Shown: positions 37,004-46,206 of the stretch, piece by piece
How positions within the stretch are numbered: the first letter of the stretch is position 1
Layout of the letters: each line of letters opens with the position of its first letter
From: Streptoalloteichus tenebrarius
GTDB taxonomy: Bacteria; Actinomycetota; Actinomycetes; Mycobacteriales; Pseudonocardiaceae
NCBI RefSeq assembly: GCF_024171885.1
Contig: NZ_JAMTCP010000043.1
Location: forward strand, 1-59,933
Direction: 5' to 3'
Length of the DNA stretch: 59,933 nt
Notes under the pieces: generated by a model
Database searches by the model: none
What the model saw: the letters and a program-made list of their open reading frames with translations, nothing else
What the model was told of the DNA's origin: nothing
Translations under genes and position numbers: made by a program

Positions 37004-37855
37004 ATGAGCACGAGCACGAACACCGCGGCCGCGCCCGTCGCGGGTCGGCAGGTCGTCGCCGCCTACGACCACCTCGCGCCCCTGATCGCCAGGTACTGGG
37101 GCCCCGACCTCCACCACGGCTACTGGACCGGCCCCGAGGACGACAGCCCGATCGAGGTGGCCACCGCCCGGCTCACCACGCTCGTCGTGGGCCGCCTCGG
37201 CGTCGGTCCCGGCGACCGCGTCCTCGACCTCGGGTGCGGTCACGGCGCGGCGACGGTCGAGGCGGCCAAGGCCACCGGCGCGGAGGTGGTCGGCGTCGAC
37301 GTCAACCCGCGCGCGCTGGCGGACGCCCGGCGGCGCGCCGACATGGCCGGCCTGGCCGACCTGGTCACGTTCGTCGAGTGCGACGCGCTCGACACGCCGT
37401 TCCCCGACGGCGCCTTCGACGCGGTCCTCGCGTTCGAGTCCACCCCGCACTTCGCGCTCTCCGAGGTGTTCCCGGAGATCGCCCGCCTGCTCCGCCCGCG
37501 AGGGCGGCTGGTCGTCGAGACGCCGTTCCTGCGGACGCCCGTGGACGACGACCTCCTCCGCCGGGTCGCGGAGTTCTTCGACCTCCTCCCGATGACCGCG
37601 CTGGGGACGCTCGGCGCGCACTTCCGCCTGCTGCGCGAGGCCGGGCTGGACGTCGTCGAGTTCGTCGACGTCACCGAGCACGTCGGGTGCTCGTTCACCC
37701 GGCTCGTCGCGCGCCTGCGCGACCACCGCGCCGACCTGGAGCGGGAGTACGGCGTCGACGAGACCGCCAGGGTGCTGCGGGCCTTCGCGGACTGGGCCGC
37801 GGCGCCGGAGCTGGCGCACATGATCCTCGTGGCGCGGCGGGCCGACCGTGCCTGA
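37004..37855 (+). CDS. SAM-dependent methyltransferase of the biosynthetic locus
   Basis: A 283-residue class I methyltransferase: RVLDLGCGHGAATVEAAK (motif I), VVGVDVNPRALADARRRADM, and FDAVLAFESTPHF in the post-I region. The N-terminal YDHLAPLIARYWGPDLHHGY resembles small-molecule C- or O-methyltransferases of antibiotic pathways (sugar, geranyl or polyketide acting). ATG 37004 with GGTGAGC upstream. It is the first gene of the run ending at the EF-hand gene. The methyl acceptor is not determined. Confidence 0.85.
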   Translation: MSTSTNTAAAPVAGRQVVAAYDHLAPLIARYWGPDLHHGYWTGPEDDSPIEVATARLTTLVVGRLGVGPGDRVLDLGCGHGAATVEAAKATGAEVVGVDVNPRALADARRRADMAGLADLVTFVECDALDTPFPDGAFDAVLAFESTPHFALSEVFPEIARLLRPRGRLVVETPFLRTPVDDDLLRRVAEFFDLLPMTALGTLGAHFRLLREAGLDVVEFVDVTEHVGCSFTRLVARLRDHRADLEREYGVDETARVLRAFADWAAAPELAHMILVARRADRA

Positions 37856-37967
37856 GCGCGCCGCCGTCCCGCCCCGCTCCGGGAAAGCAGTCCGCCAGGG
37901 GTCCCGGCGCGGCGCGCCCGAGGCGGGCAGGGCAGGGGTCCGTCGCGCGCGGGGAGGGCCGGACGCG

Positions 37968-38840
37968 GTGGACGTGGCGGTGCTCGGCACCGGCGCCATG
38001 GGCGCCGCCGTGGCCAGGGCCTGCGCGGGAGCCGGGCTGTCGGTCGCGGTGTGGAACCGGAGCGCGGACCGCGCGCAGGCGCTGGTCGGCCCGAACATCA
38101 CCCGGTGCCGCACCGTCGAGGAGGCGGTGCGGTCCAGCCGCACGGTGGTGCTGGCCCTGCTCGGCTACGACGTCGCCCGCGAGGTGTTGGAACCGGCGGG
38201 GGCGTGTCTGGGCGGCCGGCTCGTCGTGCAGACCGCGAGTGGCTCCCGCGACGACGTCGCCCCGTTCGTGACGTGGGTCGAGGGCGTGGGAGGGCGGTGC
38301 CTGGAGGCGGCCTTCCTCGGTCACCCGCGGACCGTCGGCACCCCGGACTGCCACACCGTCTACTCAGGACCGGAGGAGTACTACGAGGAGATCGCCCCGC
38401 TGCGCAGGGCGTTGGGCGGCCTCTCGGTCCACCTCGGCCCCGACATCCGCTGCGCCAAGGCGTACCTCATGGTCGCGGCCGTCTGGTACTACGCGGCCGT
38501 CAACGGATTCCTTGAATGCGTCGCCTTCGCCACGCGCACCGGAGTTCCGCTGGAGGCGTTCGCGAAGTCCGTTCCACTGCACCAGGCGGGCGTCCAGCAG
38601 ACCGTCGACGTCGGCGTGGAGCTGCTGGAGCGGGGCGACTACCGGCACGAGCAGGCCCCGCTGACGACGCACCTGGACGTGTTGCGGCAGCTCGCGTCGT
38701 TCGCCGAGGAGAGCGGCATCACCCGGTCCTTCCTCCCCGTCCTGCGCGACCGGGTGCGTCAGGCGCTCGACGACGGATTCCACAGTGAACACATCACCGT
38801 CCTCTGTGAACAGTTCCCGCGCCCGACGGTCCACCTGTGA
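37968..38840 (+). CDS. NAD(P)-binding 6PGDH/imine-reductase-like dehydrogenase
   Basis: About 290 residues from GTG 37968 (GGGGAGGG upstream); the frame is open from GTG 37848, giving a 40-residue basic extension that is less likely. The Rossmann motif is VAVLGTGAMGAAVARACAGA, with WNRSADRA indicating NADP preference (arginine after the second strand). The C-terminal helical domain (KAYLMVAAVWYYAAVNGFLE) corresponds to the dimerisation domain of beta-hydroxyacid dehydrogenases and imine reductases. It could reduce an imine or ketone of the product. The stop lies seven bases before the A-T gene start. Confidence 0.82.
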   Translation: MDVAVLGTGAMGAAVARACAGAGLSVAVWNRSADRAQALVGPNITRCRTVEEAVRSSRTVVLALLGYDVAREVLEPAGACLGGRLVVQTASGSRDDVAPFVTWVEGVGGRCLEAAFLGHPRTVGTPDCHTVYSGPEEYYEEIAPLRRALGGLSVHLGPDIRCAKAYLMVAAVWYYAAVNGFLECVAFATRTGVPLEAFAKSVPLHQAGVQQTVDVGVELLERGDYRHEQAPLTTHLDVLRQLASFAEESGITRSFLPVLRDRVRQALDDGFHSEHITVLCEQFPRPTVHL

Positions 38841-38847
38841 GGTTGGG

Positions 38848-40878
38848 GTGGGCGCGGGAACCGAGCTGGGCCCCGGGGGCGCGCACGAGCTTGTCGAGCG
38901 GTGGGCGGCGCTTGCACCGGACCGGCCCGCCCTCGTCCACGCCGGCCGCGAGGTCGGCTACGGCGAGTTGGACACCAGGGCCGCCCGCCTCGCCGCCCGC
39001 CTGCGCGCCCACGGCGTCGGCCCCGAGGTCGTCGTCGCCCTCCTGGTCGACCGGCCGGTCGAGCTGGTCGTCGCGGTGCTCGCGGTGTGGAAGGCCGGGG
39101 GCGCCTACGTGCCGCTGACCCGCGCGCAACCGGCGAGCCGGACCGCCATGGCGCTGGCCGACACCGGGGCCGCCGTCCTCGTCGCCGACCAGGACCCGCC
39201 CGTCGCGCTCCCCGGCCACGTCCGGCACGTCGTGCGCCTCGACCGGGGCGACGGCGCCACCGAGCCCACCGAGCCCACCGAGCCTGACGGGCCTGACGGG
39301 TCCGGCCAACCCGACGAGCCAGAGGGAACCGACGAGCCCGACGCGTCCCCTGCGGCGGATGCGGTGAAACCCCGGGTGAGCGGCCGGAACCTGGCCTACG
39401 TCCTCTACACCTCCGGCTCCACCGGCACGCCCAAGGGTGTGCTCGTGGAGCACGCCGGCGTGGTCAACCTCGCGGTCGGGTTGGCCAGCCGGTTCGGCGA
39501 CCTCGCGGGCGCCCGCGTCCTCCGGTTCGCGCCGATCACCTTCGACGCCTCGGTGTGGGAGCTGGCGATGAGCCTCCTCAACGGGGGCACGCTCTGCCTG
39601 CCGTCGGCGGGGTCGTCCCTGACCGGCGCGGACCTGGCCCGCGCCCTCCGGGAGCACCGGGCCACCCACTTCTCGGCCTCGCCGTCGCTGCTCGCCTCGC
39701 TCCCGGCGACCGACCCGCCGCCGGTGGCCACCCTGGTGGCCGGCGGCGAGGCGTTGCCGGAGTTCCTGGTGCGCCGCTGGGCCGGCCGCGTCCGCCTGTT
39801 CAACGCCTACGGCCCCACCGAGGCGACGGTGAGCGCGACCGCGGGCCGGTGCGCGGACCAGCCGGGGAAGCCGACGCTGGGCGCGGTCCTGCCCGGGGTC
39901 GCGCTGTACGTCCTCGACGAGGCTGGGCGGCCCTCGGCCCCCGGCGCGATCGGCGAGCTGTACGTGGGCGGGGCCGGCGTCGCCCGCGGCTACCTCAACC
40001 GCCCGGACCTGACCGCACTGAGGTTCCTGCCCGACCCCTTCTCCTGTCGGCCGGGTGCGCGGATGTACCGCACCGGCGACCTGGGTCGTCGGCGGCCCGA
40101 CGGGCAGGTCGAGTTCGTGGGCCGGGTCGACCACCAGATCAAGGTCAGGGGGTTCCGGGTCGAGCCGGGCGAGGTGGAGGAGGCGCTGCGCGCCCATCCC
40201 CACGTCGCGAACGCGGTCGTCACGACGACCGACGCCGTCGTCACCACCAGGGACGCCGTCGTCACCACCAGGGATGGCGTCGTCACCACCAGGGATGGCG
40301 TCGCCGACCACCGACGGCTGGTCGCCTACCTGGAGGTGCCCGACCGCCGCCCGGTGCCGGTCCCCGAGCTGCGCGCGTTCCTGGCCACCCGACTGCCGGA
40401 CTACCTGGTGCCGTCGGTGTTCGTCGCGCTCGACCGCCTCCCCCTCACCCCGCACGGCAAGGTGGACCGGGCGGCCCTGCCCGCGCCCGGCGCGAGCCGG
40501 CCGCCGCTCGGCCACGACTACGCGCCCCCGCGCGGGGACACCGAGCGGGCGCTGGCCCGGCTGTGGGCGCGGGTGCTGGGGCTGGACCGGGTCGGCGCGA
40601 CCGACGACTTCTTCGCGTTGGGCGGCACCTCGCTCGACCTCGCGCGGCTGCGTGAGGAGATCTCGGCGCGCTGGCGAGCGCGCGTGTCCACGGCCGACCT
40701 CGTGCGGGCCCACAACGTCCGGCTCCTCGCCGCGCGTCTGGACGGCGTCGACGGTCCCGGCGGCGCCGACGGTCCGGCCGTGCCCGGGGGCGGGCGGTCC
40801 GGCGCCGACGTGCCGCCGGTGCGGGACCACCGCGCGCGGACGAGCCAACGCCTGCGGGCACGCCGACGGAAAGGATGA
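38848..40878 (+). CDS. Stand-alone adenylation-thiolation (A-T) protein
   Basis: 676 residues. The adenylation core has A3 LYTSGSTGTPKGVLVEH, A5 FNAYGPTEATVSA, A7 YRTGDLGRRRPDGQVEFVGR and A10 PHGKVDRAALP. A carrier domain ends it, LGGTSLDLARL with Ser595. Hand-aligned to GrsA, the ten specificity positions read D-A-W-S-V-G-A-V-S-K; this suggests a hydrophobic or aromatic amino acid but is not reliable. There is no condensation domain. Two insertions are made of short repeats: Glu/Pro/Thr/Asp before A3 (about 39255-39370) and a 7-residue repeat VVTTRDx (about 40217-40310). GTG 38848 has GAGG six bases upstream. Confidence 0.88.
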   Translation: MGAGTELGPGGAHELVERWAALAPDRPALVHAGREVGYGELDTRAARLAARLRAHGVGPEVVVALLVDRPVELVVAVLAVWKAGGAYVPLTRAQPASRTAMALADTGAAVLVADQDPPVALPGHVRHVVRLDRGDGATEPTEPTEPDGPDGSGQPDEPEGTDEPDASPAADAVKPRVSGRNLAYVLYTSGSTGTPKGVLVEHAGVVNLAVGLASRFGDLAGARVLRFAPITFDASVWELAMSLLNGGTLCLPSAGSSLTGADLARALREHRATHFSASPSLLASLPATDPPPVATLVAGGEALPEFLVRRWAGRVRLFNAYGPTEATVSATAGRCADQPGKPTLGAVLPGVALYVLDEAGRPSAPGAIGELYVGGAGVARGYLNRPDLTALRFLPDPFSCRPGARMYRTGDLGRRRPDGQVEFVGRVDHQIKVRGFRVEPGEVEEALRAHPHVANAVVTTTDAVVTTRDAVVTTRDGVVTTRDGVADHRRLVAYLEVPDRRPVPVPELRAFLATRLPDYLVPSVFVALDRLPLTPHGKVDRAALPAPGASRPPLGHDYAPPRGDTERALARLWARVLGLDRVGATDDFFALGGTSLDLARLREEISARWRARVSTADLVRAHNVRLLAARLDGVDGPGGADGPAVPGGGRSGADVPPVRDHRARTSQRLRARRRKG

Positions 40879-40881
40879 CGG

Positions 40882-43800
40882 TTGAAGGTGGAGGACAGGG
40901 AGCAGACGGCTCTCGACATCGCGGTCGTCGGGATGAGCTGCCGGTTTCCCGGCGCACCCACCCTCGACGCCTACTGGCGGCTCGTCGCCGAGGGCCGCGA
41001 GGGCATCTCCCGGCTCAGCCGCGAGGAGATGCGGGCGGCCGGAGCCGACGACGACCGGCTCGGCCACCCCGACCTGGTCCCCGCGGCGGGGATCGTGCCC
41101 GACGGCGAGGACTTCGACGCCACCTTCTTCGGGTACTCGGCGCGCGAGGCCGCCCTGATCGACCCCCAGCAACGGATGTTCCTCCAGGCCGCGTGGCACG
41201 CGCTGGAGGACGCCGGCCACGCCCCGGACACCTTCCCCGGCCGGGTCGGTGTCTACGCGGGACAGACGATGGGCACCTACCACCGGGTGGACCTCGGCGC
41301 GTTCCTCGGCACCTCCAGTGACCTGCTGATGTCCGCCAACGACAAGGACTTCCTGCCGACCCGCGTGTCCTACAAGCTCGGCCTGACCGGACCGAGCATC
41401 GCCGTGCAGACCGCCTGCTCGACGTCGTTGGTCGCCATTCACCTCGCCTGCCAGGCGCTGCTGACCTTCGACTGCGACATGGCCCTGGCCGGCGGCGTGT
41501 CGTGGACGCCGTTGCGGCGCATGGGTTATCTCCGGCGGGACAACGGGATCTGGTCGGTCGACGGGCACGTGCGGCCCTTCGACGAGGCGGGCACGGGGTT
41601 CGTGCCGGCCGACGGCCTCGGCGTGGTGGTGCTGCGGCGGATGGCCGACGCCCTGGCCAGCGGCGACCGGATCTACGCCGTGGTCAGGGGCGGGGCGGTG
41701 ACCAACGACGGCGCGGCCAGGCTCAGCTACGTCGCGCCCGGTGTGCTCGGCCAGGCGGCGGCGGTCCGCGACGCGCTCACCGCGGCCAACGTCGCCCCCG
41801 ACACCGTCGGCTACGTCGAGGCGCACGGCACCGCCACCGCCGTCGGGGACGTCGTGGAGGTCACCGCCCTGACCGAGGCCTACCGCGCGGCCGGCGCGAC
41901 CGGGGTGGGCTTCTGCGGCCTCGGCTCGGTCAAGGCCAACATCGGGCACACCGACGCCGCGGCCGGGGTCGCCGGTTTCATCAAGGCGGCGCTGATGCTG
42001 CACCACCGGTACCTGCCGCCCAGCCCGCACTTCCGCCGCCCCAACCCGGAGATCGACTTCGCGAGCAGCCCGTTCCAGCCGCGCGTCGACGGCGGACCGT
42101 GGCCGTCGGCGGCCCATCCCCGGCGCGTCGCCGTCAGCTCCTTCGGCATCGGCGGCACCAACGCGCACGTCATCCTGGAGGAGGCCCCACCGCGCCCGCC
42201 GTCGGGGCCGAGCCGCCCGTGGCAGCTCGTGACGTTGTCCGCGCGTGACGTCGAGGCGCTCCAGGCCGACGCCGAGGAGTGCGGGCGGTTCCTGCGCGAC
42301 CGCGAGGCCGACCTCGCCGACGTCGCCTACACGCTGGCCGTCGGCCGTCGCCAGTTCGGCCGACGGCTGGCCGGGGTGTTCCCGGACCGCGAGACGGCGG
42401 TGCGCTCCCTCTGCGCGCCGTCGGTGGACGACGCGCGGCTGGTGGTCGGCGACGCCCACCTCGGGCCGCCGGACGACCTCGTGTTCATGTTCCCCGGCGG
42501 CGGCGCGCAGTACCGCGACATGGGGCGCGGCCTCTACCAGCACTACCCGGTCTACCGGGAGGCCGTGGACGAGTGCCTCGGCCTGCTGGCCGACCCCGTG
42601 CTGGCCGACCCCGTGCTGGCCGATCTCGTCCGCGCGGCGTTGTTCTTCGACCACCCGCTCGCGGCCGAGCTGGGGGCGGCGGCGATCGAGGACCCGACGA
42701 GTGCCCTGCCCGCGCTGTTCGTCACCGAGGTCGCGCTCGGCCGGCTGCTGACCGCGCTGGGGCTGCGGCCCACGGTGTTCCTCGGCCACAGCCTCGGCGA
42801 GTACGCCGCCGCCCACTTCGCGGGTGTGTTCACGCTGCGCGACGCGCTGGCCGTGGTGGTCGAGCGGGGACGGATCCTCGCCGCGCTCTCGGACGGGGCG
42901 ATGCTCAGCGTCGCCGCCGCCGAGCACGAGATCCGGCCGTTCCTGACCGGGACGCTGTCGCTGTGCGCGGTGAACGGCCCGGCGTTGTGCGTGGTGGCCG
43001 GCCCGGCCGACCAGATCAGGACGCTGCGGCGGCAGCTCACCGCGCAGGGGGTGTCCTGCCAAGCGCTCCCGCTGACCACCGCCGCCCACTCCGAGCTGGT
43101 GGAGTCCGGCCTCCCCGAGTTCCGCCGGTTCCTGTCCGGGATCCCGCTGCGCCCGCCCACCGCGCCTCTGGTGTCCAATGTGTACGGTCGCGTGGTCGGT
43201 GACGAGGTGGCCGACCCCGAGTACTGGGTGACCCACCTCCGCACGACCGTCCGGTTCGCCGAGGGGTTGGAGCACGTCCTGGCCAGGGGCCGCGCGGCGC
43301 TGGTCGAGGTCGGCCCCGGCACGACGCTGGCCACCCTCGCGCGGGCCGCGCTCGGCGGCGCGCCCGACGTGCTGGTGGTCAGCGCGACCCGGCACCCGCA
43401 GGAACGCCGCGACGACGTGGAGGTGCTGCTCGACGCGGTGGGCCGGCTGTGGGTGTCCGGTGTGGACGTTGACGTGTCCGCGCTGTACCGGGACGAGCGG
43501 CGCGCCAGGGTCCCCTCGGTGCGCTACTCCTTCGCCCCGACGCCCTGCCGGCTTGACCGGAGCGGGTCGCCGTCCGCCCCGGCCCGGCCCCGGCCGCGGC
43601 CCACGCGGCCGAGGGACTGGCTCTACGCCGTCGACTGGCGGCGCTCGGTCGACCTGACGCGCCCCGACCTGCACGCCGTGGCCCGCGGCGGGGGGTGGCT
43701 GGTCCTGTCGGACCACTCGCCGCTGGCCGACCGGGTCGTGGCCGTCCTGCGCCGGCACGGGGCGGAGCCGGTGGTGGCGACACCGGGCACGGACTTCCGG

Positions 43801-45510
43801 CGGACCGGCGCCACCGACGTCGAACTCCCCCCGGAGGAGACCGGGCACTACCCCGTGTTGTTCTCGCTCGTCGGCGACCAGGACCGGCCGTTGCGGATCG
43901 TCGATCTCTGGTCCCGGCCGGAACGCGCCGAGTTCGGCCCCGACCTGGCCAGCGTGATCGGGGTCGCCCGGGGCGCGGCGGGCGGGACGCGGCCCGTGGA
44001 GCTGTGCGTCGTGACCAGGGGAGCGTTCTCGGTCACCGGAGGGGAGCGGCTCAGCCCCCGCGCGGCGTGCGCCGTGGGCGCCAGCCGCGTGCTGCCCCAC
44101 GAGATCAGCGCCCTGTCGGTCACCGTCGTCGACCTCGACCCGGGGGAGGTCGACGCGGCCGGGACGCCCGACCAGGACCAGCTCGCGCGCGACCTGCTCA
44201 GCGAGTTCGCCCGCCCCCAGGCCGAGGAGCCCGTCGCCCTGCGGGGCGGCCGGCGCTGGGTGCGGCGGTTCCTGTCGCTGGCCGACCACGAGCTGCCCCC
44301 GGCGCCGCTGCGGCCGCGCGGCGTCTACGTCGTCACCGGGGGGCTCGGCGGCGTGGGTCTGCGGGTGGCCGAGCACCTGGCCACGACCCGTCACGCGCGG
44401 GTGGTCCTCATCGGGCGCCACGCCGGCCCCGAGGACCTCGACGTCGGCACGGCGCGGGGCGACGGCGTGCGCCGCCTGCTCGCGCTCGGCGCCGACGTGA
44501 CCGTCCACGCCGCCGACGTCGCCGACCGCACCCGGATCAAGGACGTCCTCAGCGAGGTGCTGGAGCGCTTCGGCGCCGTCCACGGCGTGGTGCACGCCGC
44601 CGGCGTGGCCGGGGGCGGCATGGCGCAGCTCCTCGGTCACGCCGACGTGGCCGAGGCCCTGCGCGCCAAGGTGGACGGGACCGTCGTGCTGCTCGACGCG
44701 CTCCGCGAGGTGGGGGCGCGCCCCGACTTCGTCGTGCTCTTCTCGTCGCTGGCCTCCTTCGTCGGCGCGCCCGGCCTGGCCTGCTACGGGGCGGCGAACG
44801 CCTTCCTCGACACCGCCGCGGTCCAGGCGAGCAGGGAGCTGGGCGTGCCGACCCTGTCGATCAACTGGGACCGGTGGCGGGGGACCGGCATGGCCGTCGA
44901 CGTCGAGCGCCACCACCGGCGGCTCTCCGGCGCGGAGCTGGGCGGGGGGATGTGCCAGGACGACGCCGTGGCCGCCTTCGAGGCCGCCCTGGCCGCGTTG
45001 CCACTCGGTCAGGTGGCGGTGTCCGTCGTGCCCCCGGAGGACCTGGTAGCCGCGTCCCGCGTGTCCGAGGACGGGCGCCACGCACCCGCGTCGCCGGCCG
45101 TGCAGGCCGCTCTCCCCGAGGGGTGGCCGGGCGACGACGCCGGGTCGCCGCCCGACCTCGCGCCGAGGAGCCGGCTGGAACGGGACCTCCTCGGGGTCTG
45201 GGAACAGGTGCTGGGCGTGGCCGGGATCGGCCCGCACGACGACTTCTTCGCCCTCGGCGGCCACTCGCTGCTGGCGCTCCAGGTCGTCCAGCGGTGCGAG
45301 GAGGAGCTGGGGGTGGCGATCACCGTGCGGGACCTGTTCGCCGCGCCCACGGTCGGGGCGCTCGCCAGGGCGATCGACGGCACGGCGGAGCCGGGTGGGT
45401 CACCATGGGAACCGGAGGTGCCGGAGGTCCACGACGGAGGAGCGCGGCCGCCGGTGACGCGGGAGTGGTGGCCGGGGGACGGCGTCGCGCCGGGCCAGGG
45501 CGGGCGCTGA
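40882..45510 (+). CDS. Single-module type I polyketide synthase, KS-AT-KR-ACP
   Basis: 1542 residues. KS about 10-440: VQTACSTSLVAIH (Cys179), VEAHGTATAV (His315), KANIGHTDAAA (His356). AT about 480-790: FMFPGGGAQYRDMG, GHSLGEYAAAHF (Ser637); the specificity site reads TTAAHS instead of the HAFH or YASH of modular actinobacterial enzymes. KR about 1145-1350: VVTGGLGGVGLRVAEHL, catalytic FSSLASF and CYGAANAFLD (Tyr1302). ACP about 1425-1500: LGGHSLLALQ (Ser1462). No dehydratase, enoylreductase, thioesterase or docking helix. TTG 40882 has AAGGA upstream; GTG 40888 is an alternative. With the A-T protein upstream it would extend an aminoacyl unit by two carbons and reduce it. Confidence 0.92.
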   Translation: MKVEDREQTALDIAVVGMSCRFPGAPTLDAYWRLVAEGREGISRLSREEMRAAGADDDRLGHPDLVPAAGIVPDGEDFDATFFGYSAREAALIDPQQRMFLQAAWHALEDAGHAPDTFPGRVGVYAGQTMGTYHRVDLGAFLGTSSDLLMSANDKDFLPTRVSYKLGLTGPSIAVQTACSTSLVAIHLACQALLTFDCDMALAGGVSWTPLRRMGYLRRDNGIWSVDGHVRPFDEAGTGFVPADGLGVVVLRRMADALASGDRIYAVVRGGAVTNDGAARLSYVAPGVLGQAAAVRDALTAANVAPDTVGYVEAHGTATAVGDVVEVTALTEAYRAAGATGVGFCGLGSVKANIGHTDAAAGVAGFIKAALMLHHRYLPPSPHFRRPNPEIDFASSPFQPRVDGGPWPSAAHPRRVAVSSFGIGGTNAHVILEEAPPRPPSGPSRPWQLVTLSARDVEALQADAEECGRFLRDREADLADVAYTLAVGRRQFGRRLAGVFPDRETAVRSLCAPSVDDARLVVGDAHLGPPDDLVFMFPGGGAQYRDMGRGLYQHYPVYREAVDECLGLLADPVLADPVLADLVRAALFFDHPLAAELGAAAIEDPTSALPALFVTEVALGRLLTALGLRPTVFLGHSLGEYAAAHFAGVFTLRDALAVVVERGRILAALSDGAMLSVAAAEHEIRPFLTGTLSLCAVNGPALCVVAGPADQIRTLRRQLTAQGVSCQALPLTTAAHSELVESGLPEFRRFLSGIPLRPPTAPLVSNVYGRVVGDEVADPEYWVTHLRTTVRFAEGLEHVLARGRAALVEVGPGTTLATLARAALGGAPDVLVVSATRHPQERRDDVEVLLDAVGRLWVSGVDVDVSALYRDERRARVPSVRYSFAPTPCRLDRSGSPSAPARPRPRPTRPRDWLYAVDWRRSVDLTRPDLHAVARGGGWLVLSDHSPLADRVVAVLRRHGAEPVVATPGTDFRRTGATDVELPPEETGHYPVLFSLVGDQDRPLRIVDLWSRPERAEFGPDLASVIGVARGAAGGTRPVELCVVTRGAFSVTGGERLSPRAACAVGASRVLPHEISALSVTVVDLDPGEVDAAGTPDQDQLARDLLSEFARPQAEEPVALRGGRRWVRRFLSLADHELPPAPLRPRGVYVVTGGLGGVGLRVAEHLATTRHARVVLIGRHAGPEDLDVGTARGDGVRRLLALGADVTVHAADVADRTRIKDVLSEVLERFGAVHGVVHAAGVAGGGMAQLLGHADVAEALRAKVDGTVVLLDALREVGARPDFVVLFSSLASFVGAPGLACYGAANAFLDTAAVQASRELGVPTLSINWDRWRGTGMAVDVERHHRRLSGAELGGGMCQDDAVAAFEAALAALPLGQVAVSVVPPEDLVAASRVSEDGRHAPASPAVQAALPEGWPGDDAGSPPDLAPRSRLERDLLGVWEQVLGVAGIGPHDDFFALGGHSLLALQVVQRCEEELGVAITVRDLFAAPTVGALARAIDGTAEPGGSPWEPEVPEVHDGGARPPVTREWWPGDGVAPGQGGR

Positions 45511-45610
45511 CCCCGCCCCCGCGCCGGGCGTCGTCGGCCCCGACCCCGGCGCGGGCCGGGCGCGTCCCGCGCCGGGCGGCCGGCCTCCCCAGTGGTGAGG
45601 AGGGAGCAGC

Positions 45611-46156
45611 ATGACCGGGGGTCAGTTGCGGCGCAGGTACGGCCGCGTGTTCGACCAGATCGACATCGACGGCGACGGGATCATCTTCCGGGGCGACTTC
45701 GAGCAGATGGCGCGCTCCCTCGCCCACACCTTCGACCTGCCGGCCAGCTCGCCGAAGGCCCACGCGATCCTCGACCACTACCGCCGCACGTGGGCCGTGC
45801 TGTGCGAGGACCTCGGCATCGAGGAGACCGGCCAGATCGGGCGGGACGACTTCGAGGCCGCGATGACCAGCCTGGCGGCCCAGGACTCCTTTCTCCAGCA
45901 TGCCCGCGAGGTCGCGGCGGCCGAGTTCGCGTTGGCCGACCAGGACGACGACGGGCAGCTCGCGCAGGACGAGTTCGTGCGGCTGATCGAGGCGTTCGGT
46001 CCGTCACGGGAGGAGGCCAGGGCCTCGTTCTCGCACCTCGACCGGGATGACGACGGCCAGATCGGGCGCGAGGAGTACGTCGTGGCCTGGCGGGAGTACA
46101 TCAGCAGCGAGGATGAGAACGCGCCGGGGAGCTGGCTGTTCGGCTCGCCCGGCTAA
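45611..46156 (+). CDS. Calerythrin-like EF-hand calcium-binding protein
   Basis: 181 residues, four EF-hands. Loop 1 DIDGDGIIFRGD (residues 18-29), loop 3 DQDDDGQLAQDE and loop 4 DRDDDGQIGREE have the acidic ligands; loop 2 (GIEETGQIGRDDFE) is degenerate. That pattern, sites 1, 3 and 4 active and 2 not, is the one known for calerythrin of Saccharopolyspora erythraea. It is soluble, without a signal peptide, and follows the PKS by 100 bp. A role as calcium buffer or sensor is inferred; a link to the pathway is not proven. Confidence 0.9.
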   Translation: MTGGQLRRRYGRVFDQIDIDGDGIIFRGDFEQMARSLAHTFDLPASSPKAHAILDHYRRTWAVLCEDLGIEETGQIGRDDFEAAMTSLAAQDSFLQHAREVAAAEFALADQDDDGQLAQDEFVRLIEAFGPSREEARASFSHLDRDDDGQIGREEYVVAWREYISSEDENAPGSWLFGSPG

Positions 46157-46162
46157 ACATCA

Positions 46163-46206
46163 GGCGGGCACGGGGCGGGCACGGGGCGGGCACGGGGCGG
46201 GCACCG
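46163..46206. repeat. 11-bp tandem repeat, four units
   Basis: GGCGGGCACGG is repeated four times, the last slightly altered, starting six bases after the EF-hand stop. The remaining bases up to 46824 show no convincing gene; a GTCCA-AAG-TGGAC palindrome is at about 46317-46330. Confidence 0.88.

Noticed and set aside
36720-37007. 95-codon frame overlapping the methyltransferase start (possible precursor peptide)
   Set aside because: Third-position G/C is clearly lower than in neighbouring genes and there is no ribosome site or leader-core pattern.
38794-45264. 2156-codon open frame on the minus strand
   Set aside because: It lies antisense to the A-T and PKS genes. High GC keeps this frame open; the translation is Arg/Gly/His-rich without domains.
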